DNA of 64,000 nt, taken from NCBI GenBank assembly GCA_900074885.1, contig FJUW01000004.1, positions 496,001 through 560,000 of the forward strand, written 5' to 3'. Position 1 is the stretch's first letter, and every line of letters begins with the position of its first letter. This DNA is from Rhynchosporium graminicola (lineage: Eukaryota; Ascomycota; Leotiomycetes; Helotiales; Ploettnerulaceae). The notes below the pieces were generated by a model that saw nothing but the letters and a program-made list of their open reading frames with translations, did not search any database and was not told the origin of the DNA. Below are positions 1 to 11,322 of the stretch, piece by piece. A program made the translations under genes and the position numbers.

Positions 1-140
1 AATATCTGCCGCAGTGAGAAATAGGCATGTTCGCCGAAGTTTGTTAACGAAGGAGAGGGGTTATATGGTGATCCGTCTGCAATTGGCCCGCATCCCGCTG
101 TACTGTAGACACAGGCCTAGGTAGGCATTTGGCAGGTATA
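1..140. other. Left flank of the transposon, no gene seen
   Basis: I see no coding frame or RNA gene here. The stretch ends in the TA dinucleotide at 139-140, which is the left half of the target-site duplication of the Tc1/mariner element. Confidence 0.6.
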
Positions 141-182
141 CTTGGTACAGGTGGTAAATAATATACAAAACGTAGTCTGTGC
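141..182 (+). repeat. Left terminal inverted repeat of the Tc1/mariner element
   Basis: About 42 bp, imperfectly matching the reverse complement of 1379-1422. Mismatches are mainly transitions, as expected after RIP. Confidence 0.8.
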
Positions 183-287
183 GCTATTCTAGAGGTTTCT
201 ACTATAAGGGGTCTCTACAAGGGTCTTATCTAATGATATATATATATTAATTCGCCGCTTTTCCGGCCAGAATTCACGACTTTCAGC

Positions 288-1343
288 ATAGAATTATCAC
301 TAAGTGTACCTACGCTTAAGACTCTGACGAGGCAGACCTCTCGAGATGAACGAATTCGCTATTAAACTCTCTATTTTGAAGCCGGCTAGACTTAAGATCA
401 AATCTCCCTTTAATTAAACCTTACTCGACGTCAAGTATAGTACGCCTTATCGACTCGCCTTACTCCTTAGCACTATTTGAGAGGTCGAAGAGCTCACTTA
501 AATACTCTATAACGAAAACACCTTATTAAATAGGTTACTAGCTTAAGGGCTAACCGCTGTACTCCCTAGGTCGAAATTCCTTCGATTTTGAAGTAGGATA
601 TAGGCTTTTTTGCTATCCGTACTGCCTTTCAGAAGGAAAGCTTCACTCGACGGATTACACGCCGAAAACCTAACCTCTCTTATATAAATCAAATTACACG
701 ACTTCAGTAGGCTATCGAGCACGAGAATTGGACAGAGGATCAGTAGTTTTCAGTCGTTTAGAGTGATAAGACGTGAGTATAACCTAGTAAACATACTAAG
801 GAGTAGGTTACACGGAAGGTTAGCTACGAGGAGGAATACCACCCTGACTGCGTAGAGGCTCGATACTAGAGGAAGATCGGGTGGATATTCTAGGGCACGA
901 TATCAGGGAAGTACGGCCGGCATAAGGGGTTATTTTAGGAGAAGGATTAGGAGACGATTAACGAAAGGTCTTACTCTGGAATTATCGTTCCTTTAATTCA
1001 AGAGCTCTTACTAGAGTACCCGGAACTTGAATTTCAATAAGATAACGCAAAAGGTCATGCTTCTAAGTTTATAACTTCTATATTTAAAGTAATAGGTATT
1101 ACTCCTATTTATTAGCCCGCGAACTCCCCTGATTTGAATCTAATTAAGATAATATAGGATAATATGAAAGATTATATTAAGATAAATTATCCTGAGGTAT
1201 ACTAGTCTTATAAGAGACTACGAGAAGTTATACTAGAAGCGTGGGAGTTAATAACACTTGAAAGGATTAGAGAATTAATTCGGGAAATACCAGAGAGATA
1301 TAAGGCAGTGATTAAAGCTGGAGGCGCCTATACAAAATACTAG
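288..1343 (+). pseudogene. RIP-inactivated Tc1-type (DD34E) transposase
   Basis: A single reading frame (codons in phase with position 723) runs from about 288 to a final TAG at 1341-1343, roughly 351 codons, with no frameshift detected. It is interrupted by numerous stops. Where the family residue can be judged, stops fall on expected Trp (TGG to TAG/TGA) or Gln (CAA/CAG to TAA/TAG) codons. The likely start is ATA at 288-290 where ATG is expected. Family landmarks remain: the first catalytic Asp at 765-767 after Trp-Ser, the second Asp at 1041-1043 in a DNAKGHAS block, and the third site at 1146-1148 in a PANSPDLNLI block. The spacing between the last two is 34 residues. The third acidic residue is now Lys (GAG to AAG). 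The protein cannot be functional. Confidence 0.9.
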
Positions 1344-1378
1344 AGAAAAGAATAAAAGCAGTATTGCCAAGTATCTAG

Positions 1379-1422
1379 TGTGCACGGCCTAGAATTATAC
1401 ATTATTTACCCATAGTACTAAG
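1379..1422 (-). repeat. Right terminal inverted repeat of the Tc1/mariner element
   Basis: Reverse complement of this segment begins CTTAGTAC and aligns with the left end at 141. It is followed directly by TA at 1423-1424. Confidence 0.8.
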
Positions 1423-1424
1423 TA

Positions 1425-1941
1425 TCTGCTCACATAATGATTCTGAGTTCACTAGGTACTGTAGATCTTCATTGCAGATCTAATTCGAAATACGAGCCAG
1501 CCTCCCTAGTCCTTGGGCTGTTGCTGTCTGTCTCTCGGAATAATTCAGAAATGGGGAAGCTTTTGTTGTGTTTTGACTCGCTTAGGCATGAATTTGGATT
1601 CATGAACCGCTGAAATATGAGAAATCCAAAGTGGATTGAAACTCCAAATGTGACACATAGTAGTTATGACTCTTACTAGAAATAGTTTTCATCTTTACTT
1701 TCGACAATTCCTTCGAGGATCTAGATAACTTATTTTTGCTTTTACAGCGCCGCTCAGGATTACACGCCAAAAGCGTGGCTGAATCCCATAACTCTCACCA
1801 CATGCTACGCCTATTGGCCGTGTCTGCTTCGGTCAAAGTATATCTCCAGCCTCTATCTTTCGTTACGGAGTATGCCTGCCTGAGACCTGATTGGAGACCC
1901 CCAAAGTCGAAGCGTGTGCATTCACGATTTATGTCGATACC
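1425..1941. other. Intergenic, 3' side of SEC26
   Basis: No supported gene. This stretch should hold the 3' UTR of the minus-strand SEC26 gene next to the transposon boundary. An open frame at 1736-2107 on the plus strand starts with TTG and lies antisense to the last SEC26 exon, so I discounted it. Confidence 0.5.
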
Positions 1942-4900
1942 TCACGCAATTTCTCCAACCTTATTCAAGCCTTTCAATGATCCGAGACTGAGCGCTAGCC
2001 CTTGCGACCTACTGCGAATGCGGACAAAACCAGTAACTGGACCATCATCACCCTCTTTCTCAATGCTCAAGTTCGCAAGCGCATCCTCGCCTATATGGGG
2101 TCAGTAACTCCTACTCAGCTATGATTTGATCACTTACCAAAGACACTCCGAGCATATAGATTTGCACTCAAGAATTGACAGTCGCCCTTCAACGAGGCTT
2201 CTGGAGTCAGGCAACTCATGTTCGTGCAGGCCATTAGCTGGGTAAGGAAATCTCGCAGAGATTTCGCCTTAGAATTGATGTTGACCTTGTTCTCCCACTC
2301 GAACTCTGTCCACATTGTACGGAATTGGGTTTCTGTGCAAACAGCGGGTTGGATGTAATCCATGATATCAACGTGGACGTCGTTCAAGATGACAACGTTA
2401 TTCTCGGTGGAGCTAGCACCATCGTAAACAACATTTCCGAAAATGACACCGGTATCTGTCGACGAAACTTTGATTGTGGATTGCACATTCTGAAAGTCGT
2501 GTGGGCCGAGATTCTGGGTAGTTGGTCGTTCGACAACTTTAAGGTCGCCCAAAGTCGCAAATTCGACTGATAGATTTTGAAGCGTCTCTGTCGTCTGATT
2601 TACGAGCAGAACGTCGAGCACAATGTCGAATTGATGAACTTGGACGTATGCTTCAACGTAGACTGGGTCCGAGAATCCGGTGAGTTGAACCACTCTGCTA
2701 AGCTTCGATGACATGTCCTCAACTGTCGAGTCTCCACCGGTAGCCTTCTCCAAGTCAAGCTCAATCTCGTCGGTTCCATCGCCAGCATTCTTCTTTGCTA
2801 ATTGTCGAATCGAGACAACATCGTCCACTTGAACCGCGGTCTTAGCCTTCTCAACAGCCTCCTTTGCCGCTCGCTTTTTCTCTTCCACTTGTACCATGTC
2901 TCGGAATGCCTTCCTCGTATCATTCAAGAACACTGTCTCAAGATCTTTATTCTGGGCAAATTCAGCAAGCGATCTGACACAGGTCATAATCCTGTCCACA
3001 GAATCTTCATCAATAGGAGCCTTGACGAATTGCGATTGGCCGACACGAATAATGGAAATCATGATCAACATAGCCTCAGCACGTAGGGCGTTTGTGCGGG
3101 CCTTGTCCGGGGAAATTTCAGAGTGACGCATAACGAGCTTGGTAAGAGTAGACGAGAGGACAGATGCGAGGTAGTAATCCCCATCGAGGATGAGCTGGCG
3201 AAGAGGTGGTTTTTGGGCTGCCTTGACGGCTTCTAGTTTTGCAGCAACTGCTGACTGACTTGTCAAAGCACTTTCTGTGGCATATGTACCATCTGCAAGC
3301 ACTCTTCTGGAGCCAGTTGGCGCAACTTTTGAATGGCCATTGACTTGCTCTGGCTCCTTCGCTGGCTCATGTCCATCCGCAACTTCGTCTAGGAGACGCT
3401 GCTCCGACGCCAAGATCGGAATCTCGCCTAAACTTGCACGTATCCTCTTCCACGCATCTCGAATGTCATTGGCTTCAAGAGAATATTCTCCAACAATCCA
3501 GAGTGCGCCTCGATAGACCTTTCCAGCGCGCACTTCGCTCAATGTCGAGACTAGACGCTCGACAATTGAAGGTCGCAGATTAGGGAATTTCTCGACCACC
3601 TCCTTCACGAATGAAATCACATCGACAGCTGAAGTATTGTTGAAGTCCGCAATAAAGTCCATCAAGAGTTCTACAACGCTGGCAGCCACCTCGGAAAACT
3701 TTATGGCGCATTGATGGATCGAATGGATGAGAAGTTGGCGATACTCGTTGTTCTTCTCGTATTCCTGGTCCACGGTCTTAGAAAGTTCTTTTTTCAGAAG
3801 CAGGACAACTTCCTCCACATTCTTGCTGGAGACCATCTCCATTGCGATCTCCAATGCTTTCTTCCGTACGTCAAGGTCCGGGCTAGAAAGAACTCGCAGG
3901 ATTTCCATGATCAAGTCGTCCAACACACCCTCGTTTTTCTGTCTGAGCACATCCACACGGTCGAGGACTATCAGTTTGACGTTATTGTCAGCCTCCTTGA
4001 TGCTAAGTTCAATGAACTTGGCAGCAGCCGCTTTGACAGCCACGGGATTACTTGTGAGTGCGGTCAGAGAAGAAGCTGCCTCGTAGACAACAGTGGTTGC
4101 GCCAGCTTCTAGGAGGTCAAAAATGAGGCGTAGATATCGAGCCTGTGATGTTTAATTTATGCTAAAAACCGATTTTAAGGGTTCTAACCTTGTTCTGTGA
4201 ATTCTGAATTGCATCCTTCCTGATAAACTCCAACTCAACTAACTGTAAAAGCTCGTCTGCGTTTGGGATTCCGTCAAAGACACTACTGAGATATGCCAAA
4301 GACTTGTCGTGGCTAATGCTCACCAAAGCCGCAAAAGCATTCCTCTTGCAAGTATGATCGCTTTCCGTTTCCAGGAAAGTGGCTATTAATTCAGGTGCGT
4401 CAGGTATAAGGCTCTCGGAGTGTTGGAATATCGAGGCCACAGCAAAAACGGCGTTCTTTCGAACATAAGCATGACGATGCTCAAGACAAGAGCGAGCACA
4501 CGAAAGGAGAGGTTCGAGAAGCTCTGTTTCGCGGAGCTTGCACAGGAAGCGCAAGGTATTACCTCGAATGTATTCGTTGGCGTGCTGAAGATCGTTTTGA
4601 ATGCCGTTGCTGCGCATTTGTCAGGAAAGATGCTCAAGAGAGTCTCGGCTATGTTCTTACCATACGAGAATCATCTCCTGCTTCAGCTTCCCGCTTGCGT
4701 CGAGCTTGGGGCATATCTCATAGTAGAAGTATAACAGCTTCTTCAGACCCTTGTGCTTCGATGGCATGACGAATCGGATAATGTGCATAAGAAGCTGTGG
4801 CATTGGATCTCCATTCAGCATTATTGTCAAAATGCGCTTCATTGTTTCCACCTTGCTCTCATCTGTCCCCTTTTCCAGTTGCGTCCGCAATTCAGACATG

Positions 4901-4965
4901 GTAGGAACGTCGGACGCATTGTCCTGGTGAACCACACTGTATGAGCTCTCCAAGAAAGAAGCCAT
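1942..4965 (-). CDS. SEC26: Coatomer subunit beta (beta-COP)
   Basis: Beta subunit of the COPI coat, which drives Golgi-to-ER and intra-Golgi vesicle traffic. I read four exons: 4965-4661, 4609-4189, 4142-2138 and 2090-1942, giving 959 aa, the usual length for beta-COP. The N-terminal half is alpha-helical HEAT/adaptin-type repeat (for example [20 protein letters not shown] across the first junction). The C-terminal part matches the coatomer beta C-terminal and appendage regions. A short final exon encodes the conserved end [15 protein letters not shown] and stops at 1942. Introns are 47-51 bp with canonical GT/AG ends. The start ATG at 4965 opens a typical [13 protein letters not shown]-terminus. 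The gene is head to head with mago nashi, 436 bp away. Confidence 0.97.
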
Positions 4966-5401
4966 GTTGGCAGGAAATGGGGAGTGAACAGTGGCAGGTT
5001 GCTTCGAATTTGTGCCGTATTAAAGTAGGTGGCCTAAGTGATGTAGGGTCGGTAACGGTGGGCTGGCGTTTGTGCGCGTTATGGTAACGGGTAGACAGCT
5101 ATCTCAGTAAACTTTAGGGGCAATTCAACAACAGGTATGAAATTGCCAGTAGTCCTTGCGCAAAGGGGAGAGTATTCGGTAGAACGTTACGCATTCAGAG
5201 CAGCATACAAGGACGGGTTGTGGAAGGGTTTCTGGGATCCAGGTGTTCACTCCAAGAATAACGTGGCGGCCTGATGATTCTAAGGCCGCTACCCCACCAT
5301 GTCAGCCGTGCTCTAGCAGCAAACTCCCGCTACAGCAAAGAGCTTCAGCCTCGAGATATCATCAAATTGCAGTGTTCTCGAAACACCTAATTGCAATCAA
5401 A
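4966..5401. promoter_or_regulatory. Shared upstream region of SEC26 and mago nashi
   Basis: A 436 bp stretch separates the start codons of two divergent genes, so both promoters must lie here or overlap. I saw no strong TATA box or recognisable operator. Confidence 0.55.
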
Positions 5402-6134
5402 ATGGCTGCCCGCAACGAACCGTTCTACATCCGATATTAGTGAGTGCGATTGAATCTTTGTTGAGACATGTGCTAACATTCTTTCACAGTTCAGGGCATC
5501 AAGGACGACACGGCCATGAATTTCTGGGTGAGCATTCAGTACAGGTTCCCCGGGCGCAAACTTATTTTTTGTGAAAGAATTCGACTTTCGAGTCTTAGGA
5601 GATGGCAGGAGCGCGTCTGCACGATATGCGAACAACTCCAACTATCGCAATGATTCCCTGATCCGAAAAGAGAGTACGTTGATAACTCAGCCCGGATCCC
5701 ATTGCTTGCGACGTCGACTAACGATATTCTACTTACAGTGTGTGTCAGCTCCCTGATGGTAGATGAGATTAAGAGGATCATCAAGACCAGCGAAATCATG
5801 AAGTAAGACCTTCCGCTATTGGTGCGCAAGTCTCGTTGACAAACAATTGCATAGAGAAGACGATAGCAAATGGCCCCAGAAGAATAAGGATGGTAGACAG
5901 GAGCTGGAGATACGGCTGGGTAGCGAGCACATTTCCTTTGAGGCAAGTTGGCCCTTCTGTTACCAATTCGGTTTACTAATTGGAGTCTTTCAGACCGCCA
6001 AGATTGGCTCCCTCGTCGATGTCTCCGAGTCCCAGGATCCCGAAGGCCTACGTGTATTCTACTACCTCGTCCAAGATCTTAAGGCGTTGGTATTTTCTCT
6101 GATAGCCTTGCACTTCAAGATCAAGCCTATTTGA
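5402..6134 (+). CDS. MAGO: Mago nashi, exon-junction complex subunit
   Basis: Core exon-junction complex protein that binds Y14/RBM8 and sits on spliced mRNA in nucleus and cytoplasm. Six exons: 5402-5439, 5490-5527, 5578-5673, 5739-5802, 5855-5942 and 5994-6134, giving 154 aa (family about 146-150). Diagnostic blocks are present in order: [32 protein letters not shown] and the C-terminal [16 protein letters not shown] with the end HFKIKPI. The fifth intron (5943-5993) starts with GC rather than GT (AG/GCAAGT). Using it restores the conserved EHISF(E)TAKIGSL spacing exactly. Five introns in a 465 bp coding sequence is dense. Confidence 0.97.
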
Positions 6135-6788
6135 GGAGCAAATCGTGAATGGGGAAGTCATCAAGGGGGGCGTCTGGCGTTCAATTGTGTGCACCAAAAG
6201 CGATGGCATGGAAATGGAGCGAATGTCAGTTTTGTCATTCTGACCATAACCTTACTTCATCACTGATTTGACTGATTTGGCAAAGTGGTTGTGAGTTTCA
6301 CGGTTATGGCTGCGGGTAAGCTTTCAACTACGTCTTGGTTGAATAGCCTAGGAAAATCACTAGCACAAACTAGTCTTTCCTCCTGTCTTTCTTGATTACA
6401 ATTTGGGCGATGCACTACATCTTTGAAGAAAACCTGAGGCAAAGGAATATCTCTGGTTTCTGTTACATCCTTCGTAGAATTGCTTTACCCACTTTGCTAC
6501 ATTTTTACGCGCGACTCGACGCGGGGGAATAATGGGGTGATATCCATAGGAGGGAGGGGCTTTTGGCTTTGCAGACAACCGTGCTGTGGACAAGGGCCCC
6601 GATCCCATTGGGGAAGCCTTTATCGCCAGGAATCCTCTCCTCTCTACCTGACAAGCTGTGAAAATGTATCGCGCAACGTTATCGCTGTCCAACTAGTTCG
6701 AACGTCAGTCATTATCCTCTCTGATTCTTCTGTATCTTTAAGCTATTCATATCTTTCGAGGCCCTAGCCGGCGCGGGCGTGCCACCAG
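6135..6788. other. Intergenic between mago nashi and GID4
   Basis: A 654 bp stretch with no supported coding frame. It should contain the mago 3' UTR and the GID4 promoter. Small open frames on both strands look like chance. Confidence 0.5.
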
Positions 6789-7926
6789 ATGCCGACTCCA
6801 TCGCCAACCAGCAACGAAAGCATCGTTGTAGTGACTCCATCACACTCCTCATGCCCACCCGATGATGACCGGACCAACTGGAGGGCTGTAGAAGACATGG
6901 AAGTGCCACATGATGAGGCCGTTTCTACTGCGCCAGAAATACTTCAAGAGCCAACTCCTCCACCAACAGAATTGCGGGCAGCCGGTTTGACGGATACGGA
7001 CATTGCAGAACAGCACAGCACCAGACAAATGGAGGGAGAGGAGGAAAATAGCGGGCCAGATATGTTGTCTCCCATGAGTCCAGATAGAGACAAGCAAGAG
7101 GATCGCGCGGTGGCTGCATCATCGAATGAGGATCTTGGTTCGCCTTCAATGGGCTATGACTTTTCTAACATACGAGTAAGGGCCCTTGGGATTCCAATAT
7201 AGACCATGCGATACTCACACATCTTCTAGCTGATACCATCCTCTCCTTCCTCCTTCCTTCGCTCTGGAAGCAAGTTCCGCGGCAATCAACAATCAGAACG
7301 CCAGGTCTACGATGTCCAAGTCGAGATCAAGCATGTGGATATGAGGGAATCATTTCTTTGTGGATATCTGCGAATACAAGGTACGAGATAAGCCTCGGAT
7401 TTTTGTGATGAAGCTCTACTTTTTTGGATCTAACAATTGCAGGCTTGACGGAAGATCATCCAACACTTACGACTTACTTCGAAGGAGAAATAATCGGTTC
7501 CAAATACACCTTCCTCACTCAACATCAGGACTGGGGTTCGACAGATAAGACGGACTTACAACATTGGGCCAAATTTTCAGCCTTCCGACCATTTCAACTG
7601 AAGGCTAAGCAAGGCCATTTCCATATTCCACAGCTAGCACAACGGGAAAACATATTCATGAGATGGAAGGAGCAGTTCTTGGTGCCTGATCACAGAGTAC
7701 GCACAATCCTTGGTGCTAGTTTCGAGGGATTCTATTATATCTGCTTCAACCAGCTCGAGGGAACAGTTAGTGGGATATACTTCCACGCAAAGAGCGAGAA
7801 GTAAGTCAACACAACCACCCATGTACTATTACCTTGCGAAAAGATGCTAATGAAGCTAGGTTTCAACAATTAGAACTGAAGCATGTCGAAGATAGGGGAT
7901 GCTTTGCGGCGATGGAGTTCCGATGA
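6789..7926 (+). CDS. GID4: GID4/Vid24, substrate receptor of the GID ubiquitin ligase
   Basis: Substrate receptor of the GID/CTLH E3 ligase; in yeast it recognises Pro/N-degrons of gluconeogenic enzymes for destruction after glucose return. Four exons: 6789-7175, 7230-7380, 7443-7800 and 7860-7926, giving 320 aa. About 129 N-terminal residues are acidic, Ser/Pro-rich and probably disordered. The Vid24 beta-barrel follows, with clear family motifs: SFLRSGSKFRG, CGYLRIQGLTEDHPTLTTY, FEGEIIGSKYTFLT, MRWKEQFLVPDH and GASFEGFYYICFNQ. It ends with the conserved short strand LELKHV. Junctions are canonical GT/AG. The ATG at 6789 is the first that gives a sensible N-terminus, but an upstream start is not excluded. 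Confidence 0.95.
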
Positions 7927-8453
7927 CACGGTGGCGGTGCAGGTTCGATCAATGATGAATGAACTGTTTGTGTTTACTTGGAAATCGGTCTAATGATAGG
8001 CCTTTTTCATGACATATTTTGGGCAGCTTGTACATGAGGCATGGTATCTGGGAGTCTGCGCGACTTCTCCAGAGGACTAAAAGGGGGGATCTAGCATTCA
8101 CGGAGTTATGATTTGTCGTTCAAACGGTTCGGAGTTATTTGCTTAAATGAGACCGAAGTTTTTGCCAGCGAGAAATACAACAAATCGTTCTCCTCTTCTG
8201 ATTGTCCAACTAAGGTTTTTGAAACCATGCTGTGCCTATCTTTCAGTAGTGGCTAATCGTTTGTATCTTATTTTCCCTAAACACGGTATTCGAGCACGAG
8301 ACAATCTTAAAGAGATAAGATGTGCACTCGCGTCTGCCGAGCATGCAACACCACAATATAAGTACTAGTCGAGACTGCCCATCCTAATTAACAAACATCC
8401 AGTCCAACTCTCAACACGAAACCACAACGTCTACGCCCATAAATACAAAACAC
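7927..8453. other. Intergenic between GID4 and the UPF0132 gene
   Basis: A 527 bp stretch without a supported gene. It holds the GID4 3' UTR and the upstream region of the next gene. Confidence 0.5.
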
Positions 8454-9200
8454 ATGATGGACTTCGCACCTTACCAAGACCAGTCGCCAGAAACCAACCG
8501 CGCCCTCTCACCACCCCCAATCGAAGGCCGACGTTCCTTCTCCCCATCCCGACGCTCATTCTCCCCTGCGCTGCCCTCGCCCACAAACGCACCTAGAGGC
8601 CTGGCCAATCCATGGGCACCGCGAGCTTCCATAGACGAGAGTGTAGCGCCGCGGATACAAGCTCCAGGGCAGGGCTTTGGGAACACAAGCGCGGACATTG
8701 AGAGCGGGAGAGGACGTCTGAATGAGTTCGAGACAAGCTTGCCTATCCGGCTGGATTTTGAGGCGTGTTTGGCGTATTTGCTATTGCCTCCGGCTGGAGG
8801 AGTGCTATTGTTGCTTATGGAGCATAAGAGTGATTATGTGAGGTGAGTTCGGCACTTTCCTAGCAAGCATGAGGATGGCGGAGGTTGTATGAATATGGAC
8901 TGATGTGTGAGGAAAACAGATTTCATGCTTGGCAATCTTCGCTGCTGTTCTCAGCTATGTTTGTCTTGCATCTGATCTTCTCGTGGTCGTCGTTCTTGTC
9001 GTGGGTTATCTTCATTGCGGATTTGGGGTCAATAGGATATTTGACGTTCCGGGCGTATCATGATGGTAAGTCATATCATGCGCGACTCCAAGCCAGAATT
9101 TAGTAGAAGTGAACTAATTTGATTCACAGCGGATACACTTGACAGATGCGAAGTACCATTCTTTGGGAAACTTGCGAGCAGCATATTGGACGACGAGTAA
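8454..9200 (+). CDS. UPF0132/DUF4870 (Tic20-like) small membrane protein
   Basis: Three exons, 8454-8842, 8920-9065 and 9130-9200, give 201 aa. The first about 85 residues are polar, rich in Ser, Pro and Arg, and contain repeated SFSP motifs. A compact membrane domain follows: one hydrophobic segment (ACLAYLLLPPAGGVLLLLME), a strongly conserved-looking VRFHAWQS turn that spans the first intron, then two more hydrophobic segments. The FHAWQS motif and three-helix layout are typical of the UPF0132/DUF4870 family, which is found in archaea, bacteria and fungi and whose function is unsettled. The end of the protein is acidic (SSILDDE). I do not know the cellular role in fungi. Confidence 0.78.
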
Positions 9201-9354
9201 GATTCATCTGGTTACATTTTGAGCTTTCGAGATACCCATTCGTTGTTTTCCTGCATAGAGCTACTGCTACGGCACTCGAGATAACTTAATACATAATCAT
9301 AATACCGCGTTTTATTACGAGCATTAAGTTTCACATTATTCCATAACCATCGCC

Positions 9355-11322
9355 TCAAAAGTATCGAGGCATCGGCGGCGCATTGTTGATATCCATCGGT
9401 CGAGCCATTCTATCCATACCAGCCTGAGGAAACAGACGACTCTGCAAAGAAGCACCCGGGAAGTGAGACCTCTCCATCCCAGGATGTCCAGCATTCGACC
9501 TTTCGGGTCTCTCGTCCAAGATATTGTGGAGAGCAGGCCACATACCACTCATTCCAATAGCCTGATCAGCATCATTATCTCCTCCCTCTATCTCTTTTCT
9601 CAAGCTATCAATCTGCTTCTGCAATTCCTTCCACAAGATGTTCCCGCTCAGTTCATCTTCGCGATGTCTGAACTTAGCTTTCTTCTCGTCGCTTCTGGCT
9701 ACGATCACTAGCAGGGCCGCCACGAACGCTTCTTTCATGTAGGCGAAGCTGAAATCGGCTGTGATTTCTGCGACGCGGACGGATAGCTCTTTGGGGAAGT
9801 CGACTTTCTTGTTATTGCGGAGCTTGTGGCGCCAGTAATCGGCATACTGTAGCAGGTCAGTATGTCTCGATAATGGTATTGAGGGTTCTTATTGACCTGA
9901 ACTCGCTCGTCACACGAAGGCACGTCGAAAGAATACTTGCGATCGAATCGGCTTGGTCGTTTGGCGATACCTGGGTCGAGACGTTTCAGATGGTTTGTGC
10001 TGCCAATCATCAAGATTCTGTATGCATTGTTAGTGAATCATGTCCAAACTTGCAGCAAAACAGGACGAGTTTCCCCTTGACGTACCCGTGGTTAGACTCA
10101 AGGCCATCAACTTCATTCAAGAAGTAACTTCGAACAAACGGGCTCACAAGCGAATCGATGTCCTCGAAAATGAGGAGACAAGGTGCCATGCGACGAGCCA
10201 TCAGGAAGATCTGACGGATGCCGTATTCTGGTCCGCCGTAGCTGGAGAAACTCTTCACGTAGAGAGACTCGATGCTGGGCTTGATCTTCTTGGAAATGTC
10301 ATGCATCAATGCTTTGGTGGATATTGTTTTGCCATTCTAATTAACTTCGTTAGTATCTCAGATGGTCTGACGGATCGAGTCACTTACTCCTGGCGGGCCG
10401 TAGAAAATGACGCCTCTCTAGATAACAAAGTCAGCTTCCAGAAATACCATTGCAAAGCCGAGAGAACAAACCTTCCACGGAACCCCGAATTCTTTGTATC
10501 GTTCTTCGGCATCGAAAAACCCAATCACATCCTCAATGATAGTATCCTTCTTCTCCTTATCCAGGATGACATCCTCCCAATTAGACTTCTGGATGTTGTC
10601 ATAAAGATCTTTGTTCGGATGCCAATATCCTTGGTCAAAAACCAATACCTCACCATGTAGCTCCATCTGCCATTTAGCTGCAGCAGCTAGCAATCCGTCC
10701 GTCTTCTTCTGGGCAGTCACCTTGCTATCCGCCTCGTCGACGAGCACGTAATTATAGGTGACGGTGCCGAAAGCGGTTTCTTGCCCCTTGACGACATAGA
10801 GAAGGAACGCATCTCCCTTGTAAACATAGTCATAAGATGCGAAAGATACATGCTCGGTGAACCCACCGCCGGTCTCGTCGTTGTACCTTCTGGCGGGAGG
10901 AACGAATAGCCGTTCCAACAAGGCCTTATCAACATCACGAGCGAAGTAGGTGACATCGCCACTTGAAGCTCCAAATGCTAGTAGGTCACTGGCGTAGGTT
11001 GGGGAGATTGTGAGGTGGTGTTTGGGATACTGAGTACGGATTGCTCCGACGATATATCCTTCCGTGAATAGTCTCTTGCCTGAGCTGTAAAAATGTAAGT
11101 GTTCTGACTTTTGTGAAATTTCGGACATGAACAAGCTTCGATTTAAGTAGAATGATTATGGGTAGATGTAATGAATGTATGAATATCAAAGATTTACCTG
11201 TTTTTGAAGAAGTCATCCGCTACAGAACCTCCTCCCTCTCCCCCTCGTCGATGAGCGGGGTCGCGGGGTCGATGGCCACCTCCAGTTGAGATATGGACGA
11301 AGTCATCATAATTGGTAGACAT
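9355..11322 (-). CDS. AAA+ family ATPase
   Basis: Six exons on the minus strand: 11322-11198, 11084-10472, 10417-10388 (only 30 nt), 10336-10086, 10017-9897 and 9846-9355, giving 543 aa. The Walker A motif GPPGNGKT (residues about 253-260) is assembled across the third intron. Walker B is LLIFEDID (about 310-317), followed by a GSTNHLKRLDPGIAKRPSRFDR segment holding sensor and arginine-finger type residues. The first about 240 residues form a non-ATPase domain starting with a Gly/Arg-rich stretch; I do not recognise it. The C-terminal about 100 residues are charged and carry many Met/Pro. Fungal relatives are usually annotated only as AAA ATPase, so substrate and compartment are unknown. It ends 155 bp from the convergent UPF0132 gene. 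Confidence 0.9.

Larger units (their letters stand above)
141..1422 (+). mobile_element. Tc1/mariner element with terminal inverted repeats and TA duplication
   Basis: The element is 1,282 bp long. Its left end (141-182, beginning CTTGGTAC) matches the reverse complement of its right end (1379-1422, reading CTTAGTAC from the outside), including a shared GGTAAATAAT core. A TA dinucleotide flanks each side (139-140 and 1423-1424), the insertion signature of the Tc1/mariner superfamily. One degenerate DD34E transposase frame fills the inside. Size, terminal repeats, TA target and transposase type agree, so both boundaries look intact. The element is dead: its coding frame is broken by many C-to-T/G-to-A type changes. 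Confidence 0.88.

Noticed and set aside
1736..2107. 123-codon plus-strand frame near the transposon
   Set aside because: Starts with TTG and is antisense to the last SEC26 exon, which carries the conserved beta-COP C-terminus.
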